A DNA stretch of 64,000 nucleotides. It comes from Cryptomeria japonica. Its lineage: Eukaryota; Streptophyta; Pinopsida; Cupressales; Cupressaceae. Within the stretch, counting starts at the first letter, position 1. Each line of letters opens with the position of its first letter. The translations under genes and the position numbers were made by a program. The notes under the pieces are model-generated. The model had not been told where the DNA came from, ran no database searches, and worked only from the letters and a program-made list of their open reading frames with translations. Where the stretch lies: positions 691,992,083-692,056,082 of the forward strand of contig NC_081412.1 in NCBI RefSeq assembly GCF_030272615.1, read 5' to 3'. Below, piece after piece: positions 55,211 through 64,000 of the stretch.

Positions 55211-57254
55211 AGTGGTCTCAGAGTTATAGTGTTATAACCCTAGATGTTGAATCCATGAATGCATGTTGGAATGAAAGACAAGACAAGATATGAAGGTTTA
55301 TTGTAGGTTGTGAGGTTACATATTTGTGAGTATTTTTGCAGATCTAGTTTTATAAAAATTTATTTCAAAATGGGTTTCCATGGATTTGCATTTTGGGGGT
55401 AAAGTTTGAGGTTTGACCCCATGAGACAAAACATACCCCATGATTGTGATCAGGGAGGCCAGGAGACAAATTTTGATATAAAATTCAACCTCCTTTGGTG
55501 ATGGAGACTTGAGATGCAAATTTTTTAGATGATACAGTTGTACAACCATACCGCTTGCAAAAATATCATAAGAGATTAAAAAAAAACTATTTTACCCTAC
55601 ATGAAAAACCCGTCGGGCCTTTTTGTTTTGAAAATGATTTAAAATTTAAAAATAACATATTTGAAAAGGTCAAATAAATAAATAATAAAAAATAAAATAT
55701 AAAAATTGATGGGAGGGGATTCACAGACCCCCTTATCCATGGTACCATAGGTACCTGCAGTAACGATAGGTAATTGGAGGCCTGTCAGCCACAGGCCCCA
55801 GGCTATGGTACTCAATACCGTTGGCGTCGGTGGTACCAATGAGACATGTCCCATCCAGTACCTCCTAGTGCTGGGGATACTGAGATATGACAACCCTGAT
55901 CATGTGGGAGACGCTAGGCTCCACCACGGGGGTGTTAAATAAATAAAAAAGTTTTTCTGCCATTTTTATAAATAAAAAAAACTTTGAAATTAATCTTGCA
56001 TACAATTATTTAATATGCCTAGTTAGAATGGTGGGTGGGCCCAACTAGTGGGTCCCACATGAGATTATTTAAAAATTTGGAAGATTTATTTATTGCATAT
56101 TGGAGGAAAAATGAAAAATTATTTTTATGGGATATTGGCAAAATTAATTTTTTTGGAGTCCATGCTTACATATAGCCTAATGGGTTGTTTTTCTTCTATG
56201 GAGCATAACTCGAGCCAGGAGCATCTAATTTTTGACTTCTTATAGTCATTGGAAAGGTGGTTTAGCGTACTAGATGTTTATATAATCATTTTTTCTATAT
56301 TTTGTTGTTTGGGTAGTGAAATATTAGCTAGAAGTGACAATTACCTTTTTATCTTTGAGAGGTCATATCTTAGGTATAGGAAGTCAGATTTTGGACTTTG
56401 AATAGTTGATGGAAAGTTCTTGTAGAACAATATACTTTGGTTCAGATTTGGAGCAGGTTTGAAATGATGTATTTTCTAATATTTTGATCTGGTCTGTTTA
56501 TAAGTTCTTTTGGCCATGGTGACATTATGAGTTTATGGCATGTTTAGTCTTTGAGATTTGGAGCTTATGTCATTATACACTCGATGTTGTATCTCAATTT
56601 CTCTCATGTTGACATGGTTATCAGTTTGGTTTATGTATGTATGCTGCATTGCTGGGTCTACAAGTTGTGCAATGTTGTAGACGACCATCTATACTTATAG
56701 GATTGCATATATGGCTTGGATACGGGTTGTCTATGCCCATAGATCTTTCATTGTTGATGCATATTCAGTTTGGTGGCTTGGTTTAGTCACATGGTTTGCT
56801 GATTTTTTTGTCATGTTGAGGAGGAGAGATGTTGTTACCAAGTACAGTCATGATGGAGGACCTATGTTGTTGACTATGTGATGCTAACAAGTTGGGCACT
56901 TGAGACTTAGGTGCTTGTTCATGGATGTGATCATTATGTCATATATGTTCCTTATGTTTAGGGACTTTGGCATGACATGATTGGATTTGAAAGTTCTTTG
57001 ATTGGTGATTATTTATTTGGATTCCTAATTATATTTGTTGAGTTATTTGGTTATGTGAGCACTTGATTCTCATGTAGAGGATGGTTTTATCATGATGCCA
57101 TGGATAGATTGGTTACACTTTAGTGGGAGCTATTGACGGTGATGATGTGGTGATGTAGGATTGGTTCCTGATTGTTTGCTAGTGGTTTTGTATCTTCTTG
57201 GCTTGGAGATCATGATTTACTTGATGTTAATGACATTTCAATTATATGTGTGTA
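54478..57254 (+). mobile_element. Y2, copia-like LTR element with noncoding body, split by E6
   Basis: 5' LTR 54478-55210 (733 bp, tgttggga...ccttaca) followed by primer site tggtctcagag (55213-55223). The body to 57254 has no coding frame with recognisable domains, unlike an autonomous copia. A GC-richer patch lies at 55700-55920. The 3' LTR is not in the window: E6 interrupts at 57255. Y1 is the deleted sister copy. Confidence 0.72.
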
Positions 57255-58727
57255 TGATAACTCAATGATGAACGAATAGTACCAAACCGGTATTGAGAGG
57301 GGGGGGGGGTGAATCAGTACAGACAAAAACACAATCTTAAACCGGTTTGTCGGTAGACACTATGCATTAACAAACAAACAGTAACATCGGTCTTTAAATA
57401 GAGTACAATCGACAAAACCAAGAATAATTGAGACAAGCATAAACCGGTTGACACTTATCTTCTCATACAATCTAACACTTCATTTCCATTTCACCCTAAT
57501 GCATGAACATGTAATCTACCATCAAAGATATACATATAAACAACTAGATCAACATGATTCACCGCTTGACAAAAAATAACATAGCATCACATGAAGAAGA
57601 CATCACATATGACACACATATTTTTCACGTGGAAACCCAACTGGGAAAAACCACGATGGGAATGAATACCCACAATATGTTTTTGAACTCTTTAGAAGTC
57701 TTCTCTATTAGGAGCCTTGTCTGGTTAAAGACTAGTACAATAGGTTCTGTTAGGAACCGATCTTGTTAGGGATCACCTAGTTAAGGGATGGCTAGAATAC
57801 CCAGTTAAGGGTTACACCCTGTTAAAGGTTACCTTGTTAGAGGATTTCAAGAACTCAATGGTTTTGAGTCACCCTGTTAAAGGATTTATAGCAAGCCAGT
57901 TAAAGCTACCCTATTAAGGGATTTCCCAACTATTGAGGTGGTTAGAGATCAACAGGTATTACAATGATCTGCTAACAACAATCAATGCTAATGCAGATCC
58001 ACTTTAGCTCCTCTTCACCTTCTGCACTTACACTCTGCAGGTATCACTTCTATCCTTTGGTCTGGCAAGAATCACGTATCTCTTCTCTTGGATACACACA
58101 CACAACTTTTGCCATCAACCTCAAAAAGAATCACAACATGGACCTTATAGGAAAACAAATAGGTCAGTTGCATAAACCCTAAACCCTAAACCTGTTAGGT
58201 TAAGGAATTCAAATGGTTCAATCCTGACCATTGAGCACACTGCATTAAATGCAACAGTCTTGATCCAATCTCAAGACATTCTCCATCATTTGTTTTCCAC
58301 CAATTTCATGGCGGCTGATAACCCATCACACATTATCACCATTTACAGACTTCACACATTCCTGAGGTAGATAGGAACAATCTTCTTCATGCAAGATCCT
58401 TCACTCACACAAGGCTTACATGGCAACATGATTTTTTCTTCGTTACCATGCTAACTCAACACACAAAGTCATCGGTTGAGCCACACAGGCTTGAAGCACT
58501 TCAACCGAAAACCTTGAAGTTGATACTACCAACCAGTAGTCATACAATGCTTCCATGTGTCAGTTCCCATAACCATATGCCAGTTCACCTTGACCAAACA
58601 CACCGCTTCACTTTGGCACAAATGTTGGTTCACAGTGTTATACCGGTTCTCTTCTCTTCATCATATTGACATCATTGACAACACACAATGTCATTATGTC
58701 CTCATACGGGTTCACATAATTCCAACA
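57255..58727 (-). repeat. E6 3' LTR (1473 bp)
   Basis: Plus-strand ends tgataactc and ttccaaca. It holds the shared module at 57622-57660 (cacgtggaaaccc, gggaaaaaccacgatggg), a run of gttaagg(g)-type short repeats (57740-57910), and a G run at 57298-57309. Confidence 0.92.
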
Positions 58728-58742
58728 ATCTCCCCCTTTGGC
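58728..58742 (-). other. E6 polypurine tract
   Basis: The minus strand reads GCCAAAGGGGGAGAT immediately before the LTR start TGTTGG. Confidence 0.88.
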
Positions 58743-58971
58743 ATTGATGGCAATATAAAAAGATATCTCTATGCTTCACATCTTCTCCCCCAGTATCTGC
58801 AGATATCTTCTCTGCTTCACATCTTCTCCACCTTTGACAACAATGCCAAAGTGGAGGCACAAGCTACCCTATTCCATTATGTTGCTCTGCCTAAGGAGTA
58901 GCATCCTTCAACACATCAATCCAAAAAAAAATTTGACTATGCAATACCTGACTAATGTGGAGCATATGCCT

Positions 58972-60993
58972 TTAGTTTACCTCCTGAAGGGGCAACACCC
59001 CTAATTCACATCTTAAGTACATAAATGTATCCTTTGGGAGAGGCTTAGTGAATATGTCTGCTAACTGCTCCTTACTAGAGACATGTTCCAGTGCAATCTC
59101 TTTGTTCTGAACCTTTTCCCTCAAGAAATGATACTTAAGCTCAAAGTGCTTGGTTCTAGAATGTAAAACCAAATTCTTGGAAATGTTAATTGCACTAGTA
59201 TTGTCACAAAATATACTTACCAGTTCAGATATAGGAACTTTGAAGCCATTTAATACATGCTTCATCAAAATTGTCTGAGTGCAGTTCATGAAAGCTGCAA
59301 CATACTCTACTTTCGTTGTAGACTGACAGATACAACTTTGCTTCTTACTCATCCATGAGACCAGTCTACCACCGAGAAAGAATGCACCACCGGTTGTGAT
59401 TTTCTGTTCATCTACATTACCTATCCAATCAGCATCTGTGTATACTTTCAAGTTGAAATCCTTGCTATATGGATACCACAATCCATAATCAACAGTTCCC
59501 TTCAGAAACCTAAGAATTTGCTTGACTGCAACCAAGTGGGATTCTCTTGGGCTTTTCTGGAACCTTGCAGTAATGCCAACTGCATGTGCAATATCTGGTC
59601 TTCCATGCACTACATAATGCAACTTAGCAACCATTGATCAGTATTCCTTCTCATCAACCAATGTTGAGTCATCCTCTTTAGATAGTTTACAACCGGTCAC
59701 CATCGGTGTACCAACCAGTTTTCTATCTTCCATGCCAAAGGCCTTCAACACCTCTTTGACATACTTAGACTGAGTGATAAAGATTCCATCTTTCATCTAC
59801 TAGATTTGCAATCCAATGAAGAACTTAATCTCCCCTATGAGTGACATCTCAAACTCTTTCTTCATCTCATCTACAAACTCATGACTCATCTTGTCACCTC
59901 CACCAAAGATGATGTTGTCAACAAATACCTCACAGATCAGGATCTGATCTCCTTTAGACTTCAAGTAGATATTGCTATCTTCACTTGTTCTCTCAAATCC
60001 AATCTTCACAAGATGGGAATGCAGACGTTCATACCATGCTCTAGGTGCCTGCTTTAGACCATACAAGGCTTTATGTAGCCTACACACCATGTCACTATCT
60101 TTAGATAGGGCAAACCCATCTGGTTGCTCTATATACACCTCCTCTTCAAGTACACCATTTAGGAATGTAGATTTCACATCCATTTGATATGCTTTGAAAC
60201 CTTTAAAAGTTGCATATGCAAGAAGCATATGAACTCCTTCCAATCTGGCTACAGGAGCAAAGGTTTCTCCATAGTCTTCTCCTTCTTCTTAGGCATATCC
60301 TTTGCACACCAATCTGGCTTTATTCCTAATCATTGTGCCATCCTCATTCAGCTTATTTTTGAAGACCCATTTGTTACCAATGACATTTTTATGGTCCGGT
60401 CTGGGTACCAAAGACCATGTACCATTTTTCTCTATCTGGTCAAGTTCCTCTTCCATTGCCTTGATCCATTCTTCATCTTTATGTGCCTATTTGAATGATT
60501 TAGGCTCAAATTCAGAGATCATACATGAGTTTTCTTTGACCTTTCTTCTTGTAAGGATTCCTGCATCCTTATCTCCTATGATCTTCTTAGGATCATGATT
60601 CATCTTGACATATCAAGGAATGGTCTTGATAGATTCCTCTTGCTTTTCTTATTCATCCTCATCTCCATCAGTATCAACATCTACATATACCGGTGTAGGA
60701 ACACTATTACTGTTACTCGGTTGACTGACAACTGGTTCATTTACCGTTTGCTCACTATCGGTTTCCTCAGTTTTCTCAGAGGTTTCATCAACTCTTACAT
60801 TGATGCTTTCCATGATTCTCTGAGTCTTATTATTGAAACACTTGAGAGCTTTGCTCTTGGTGGAATACCCTAGGAATATTCCCTCATCACATTTCGCATC
60901 AAATTCGCTCTGGTGTTCACTCCTCTTGATGTAACATTTACTACCAAACACTCTAAAGTAGCTAACCATAGGTGTCTTACCAGTCCAATACAC
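58972..60993 (-). pseudogene. E6 integrase C-terminus, reverse transcriptase and RNase H
   Basis: One frame, entered by a frameshift near 60985, with at least seven in-frame stops (for example near 60647, 60290, 59798 and 59637). Order: integrase tail (YFRVFGSKCYIKR, GIFLGYSTKSKA), an acidic linker, reverse transcriptase ([66 protein letters not shown]), active site [10 protein letters not shown], then RNase H (YTDADWIGNVDEQKITTGG, STTKVEYVAAF, FCDNTSAINISKN, SRTKHFELKYHFLREK, LADIFTKPLPKDTF). The YVDD motif has become FVDN, so one catalytic Asp is lost. Stops and this change show it is inactive. Confidence 0.92.
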
Positions 60994-63046
60994 AAGGATT
61001 TTTATCCTTACCTTTCTTGATGAGTACCCGGTTCATTGTGTAGACTGCAGTGCTCACCGCTTCTCTCCAAAAGGTGTTGGCTACCTTTCCTTGAATCAAC
61101 ATAGTTCTAGCTGCTTCAACCACAGCCCGATTATTCCTCTCTACTAGGCCATTCTGCTGTGGAGTCTGGGGAGCAGACAATTGTCTCTTGATGCCATGTT
61201 CTTCACAGTACTTGTTGAATTCACCGAAAGTGAATTCCCCTCCTTGATCAATTCTCAAGCACTTCATCCTTTTACCGCTTTCCTTCTCCACTAATGCTCT
61301 AAAAGCTTTGAAATTTACAAAAGCTTCAGACTTATCTTTCAAGAATGTGACCCACATAATTCTTGAGCAGTCATCAGTGAGAATCATGAAGTACCTATCA
61401 CCCTGCACACTCCTAGTTTTCATAGGGCCACACAAATCAGTATGCACAAGCAGAAGCAAATTGTCAATAGTGAAAGATTTATCTTTAAAGGTTGAAGAAG
61501 ATATTTTCCCCAATTGACACTCTTTGCACAAGGTATTATCTAGTTTTCTTAGCACTGATAACCCTCTAACTACCTTGATCTTTCTAGCCTTCACAATGTT
61601 ATCAAAGTTTACATGGCAAAGTCTCCTATGCCATATCCAGCTATCATCAAATTTAGCCATAAGACATGTACTTATATTTGCATTCAGCTGAAATAGGTTA
61701 CCTCTGGTTTGCATGCCGGAGGCCACCAATTCACCATTCTTTCATTTGATTCTGCACACTCCATTCTTGAATTCTAGAGTGAGACCACTGTCATTCAGCT
61801 AGGCAAAACTCAGAAGGTTGTGTCTGAGACCATCAACCCAATACACATTGTCAGCACTACTCTTTCCATTTAGAGAGATGGACCCTCTTCCTTTGACCAT
61901 GCATGGTGCATCATTGTCAAAGCGAACCACACCACCATCATATTCTTCCAAGGATAGAAACTTTCTCTGGTCACTAGTCATATGGTGAGAACAACCACTG
62001 TCAATAATCCACTCATTGGAATTATCAAACTGAGAGACAAGAGCCTTCTTGTTTGACACATCTTCCTTGGCAGCAAAAAACACAATATCTTCATTTTCTT
62101 CATCTTTTGATTCTTCATCTATGACACCTTCATCAACTGCCACAAAACAGTTTCTCCGATTTCCTCCTTTGAATTTCTTGAACCTTTCTAGTTTGTCCTT
62201 GTTGTCGCCATTAGGATAGTTTATAGCAATATTTCCTATCCAGTTACAAGAAAAGCATTTCAAAGGGAGCTTACCTTTGTATTTGCTGGTTCCCTTAGGA
62301 AGTTTCCTGGCAAGAAGAGCTTCAAATGCCATCAAAATCTCCTCATCATCCATTTCTCTGCTATGTCTTAGTTCACCACTAGTGCTAGCTTCTTTTCCTT
62401 TTCTGGATGGTACAACAGAAGCTTTAAAAGCTGATTCAGTCTTTTGAACACTGCCATCAAAACTATTTACCTCATAGGCTATCAACTTTGCAATAATGGA
62501 GTCTAGGGATACCTTAGTCTTGTCTATTGATCTCAGCTCCTGAATAGCAGTAACTCTTATTGCATAGACTGGTAGTAAGGATCTCAGGACTTTGCTTACC
62601 ACTATGGAATCTTCTATTTTACCACCTGCACTCTTGATATATCCAACAATGGTTTTGATTCTTATTCCATACTGTTGAATGGTCTCACCTTCAACCATCC
62701 ACATGTCTTCAAACTTCCCTCTAAGGCTTTCTTCCTTAGCTTGTTTTACATGCTCATCACCGCCATAGATATTTTCAAGAGTATCCTATACCTCTTTGGG
62801 ATTTACCTTATATTGGACATCAATAAACTCAATGTTAGATAAACTACTAATTAGGACTTCCATGACTTGCCCATTCTCTTGCATCTCTCTCTTTTGGTCA
62901 TCAGTGAGAGTACCGGTAGGAGCAACATAGGCATTCTCAACATAGCTCCAGTGTTGAGCACCCATGCTTCTGATGTATATCTTCATTCTGTCTTTCCATA
63001 TACTGAAATTTTCTCTGTTAAACTTTCGACCTTCCCTCTTCATCAT
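60977..63046 (-). pseudogene. E6 gag, protease and integrase
   Basis: A single frame from ATG 63046 with three stops (near 62784, 61797 and 61742). Gag begins with NRENFSIWKDRMKIYIRS and continues with MWMVEGETIQQYGIRIKTIV. The zinc knuckle is decayed: CFSCNWIGN is followed by residues without the His and last Cys. Protease keeps NEWIIDSGCSHHMTS. The zinc site of integrase is present (WHRRLCHVNFDN, then LCKECQLGK), as is the catalytic core (VHTDLCGPMKTRS, IDQGGEFTFGEFN, TPQQNGLVERNNRAV), with the D, D and E of the active site retained. A frameshift near 60985 ends it. Confidence 0.92.
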
Positions 63047-63101
63047 TAGACTGGGATCTTTACCTCAAGCGGTTAAGCTTATAACACAAAGGACCTAGAG
63101 G

Positions 63102-63117
63102 ATGATTTGATACCAAT
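63102..63117 (-). other. E6 primer-binding site
   Basis: The minus strand reads AATTGGTATCAAATCA directly after the LTR, a slightly mutated initiator-Met site (consensus TGGTATCAGAGC). Confidence 0.82.
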
Positions 63118-64000
63118 TGATAACTCAATGATGAATGAATAGTACCAAACTGGTACTGAGAAGGGGGCTAAATCAGTACAGACAAAAACACAATGTTAAA
63201 CCGGTTTGTCAGCAGACACTGTGCATTAACAGATAAATAGTAACATTAGTATTTAAACAGAGTACAACTAGCAAAACCCAGAATAACTGAGACAAGCATA
63301 AACTAGTTAACACTTATCTTCTCATACAATCTAACAATTCATTTCCATTTCACCCTAATGCATGAACATGTAATCTACCATCAAAGATATACATATAAAC
63401 AACTAGATCAACATGATTCACTGCTTGACAGAAAACAACATAGCATCACATGAAGAAGACATCACATATGACACACATATTTTTCACGTGGAAACCCAAC
63501 TAGGAAAAACCACGGTGGGAATGAACACCCACAAGCTTGTTTTTGAACTCTTTAGAAGTTTGCTCTGTTAGGAGCCTTGTCTGGTTAAAGACTGATACAA
63601 TAGGTTCTGTTAGGAACTAATCCTGTTAGGGATCACCCAGTTAAGGGATGGCTAGAATACCTGATTAAGGGTTAAACCCTGTTAAAGGTTACCTTGTTAG
63701 AGGATTTCAAGAACTCAATGGTTTTGAGTCACCCTGTTAAAGGATTTACAGCAAGTCGGTTAAAGCTACCTTGTTAAGGGATTTCCCAATTGTTGAGGTG
63801 GTTAGAGATCAACAGGTATTACAATGATCTGGTAACAACACTCAATGCTAATGCAGAGCTACTTTATCTCCTCTTCACCTTCTGCACTTACACTCTATAG
63901 GTATCACTTCTCTCCTCTGGTCTGGCATCTCTTCTCTTGGACACACACACACAACTTTTGCCAACAACCTCAGAAAGAATCACAACGTTGACCTTATAGG
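63118..64000 (-). repeat. E6 5' LTR, partial
   Basis: Matches 57255-58150 in order, with substitutions and small indels. The shared module is at 63481-63520. It is cut by the window edge. Confidence 0.92.

Larger units (their letters stand above)
57255..64000 (-). mobile_element. E6, Ty1/copia element (runs off right edge)
   Basis: 3' LTR 57255-58727, polypurine tract, RNase H, reverse transcriptase, integrase, protease, gag, primer site, and the first 883 bases of the 5' LTR from 63118. LTR ends on the minus strand are TGTTGGAAT and GTTATCA. The internal region is 4.39 kb, usual for copia. About 10% of positions differ in the first 240 bases compared between the LTRs, so it is older than E1-E3. 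The 5-bp flank gtgta (57250-57254) cannot be checked on the other side. Confidence 0.93.

Noticed and set aside
55639-55893. 84-codon minus-strand ORF in Y2
   Set aside because: Local GC-rich patch, no domain, not preserved in Y1.
58448-58901. Plus-strand ORFs of 73-114 codons in E6
   Set aside because: They fall in the LTR and polypurine region of a minus-strand copia and resemble nothing known.

Overview
This window is plant nuclear DNA made almost entirely of transposable elements. I found no host protein gene, tRNA, rRNA or CRISPR array. The mix of diverse Ty1/copia and Ty3/gypsy-type LTR elements, an L1-like LINE, solo LTRs and several levels of nesting fits a large seed-plant genome. 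A gymnosperm is my best guess, but nothing here proves it.

Left part (1-33.4 kb). 1-2028 is the leader and LTR of a gypsy-type element (E5, minus strand) that runs off the left edge. It sits in the end of an old copia element, X1 (minus). X1 is split by E1 (copia, plus, 3829-29816). E1 is split in its 5' LTR by E2 (Tnt1-like copia, minus, 4239-17048). E2 is split inside pol by E3 (gypsy-type, non-autonomous, minus, 5548-13748). Target-site duplications support each step: gatta/gattc for E1 (one mismatch), ccctt for E2 and ctatt for E3. LTR divergence counted by eye (E1 about 4.5%, E2 and E3 about 3.6%) does not contradict the nesting order. E1 also carries E4 (about 19070-25937), a unit of unknown class with a broken, unrecognised ORF of about 1,200 codons. 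X1 resumes at 29817, is broken again by a small LTR derivative (Y1, 30228-31192, duplication ataga), and ends in an LTR at 32291. A gypsy gag scrap follows.

Middle part (33.4-50.9 kb). AT-rich sequence is present twice in the same orientation (A: 33.4-34.5 plus 46.2-47.1 kb; B: 47.2-50.4 kb). Copy A was split by a solo LTR (34488-36242, attag) and a nearly full-length but dead LINE (37474-46194, 15-bp duplication). The LINE was itself hit by another solo LTR (39076-40097, tttag). Copy B holds a short truncated LINE (48072-48398), whose empty site survives in copy A, and a 141-bp tandem repeat.

Right part (50.9-64 kb). X2 and Y2 are a second copy of the X/Y compound, sharing its internal rearrangement, an in-frame stop and the Y insertion point. 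Y2 is interrupted by E6 (copia, minus, 57255 to beyond the right edge), which is complete in layout but has many stops, a frameshift and a mutated reverse transcriptase active site.

Function. Only the 1026-codon gag/protease-like ORF of E3 (8875-11955, minus) is open throughout. E2 is the best-preserved polyprotein and keeps its YVDD motif, but it is interrupted. Everything else is decayed. The least explained parts are E4 and its ORF, the E3 ORF with a G-patch-like motif but no reverse transcriptase or integrase, and a 294-codon frame downstream of the LINE RNase H.
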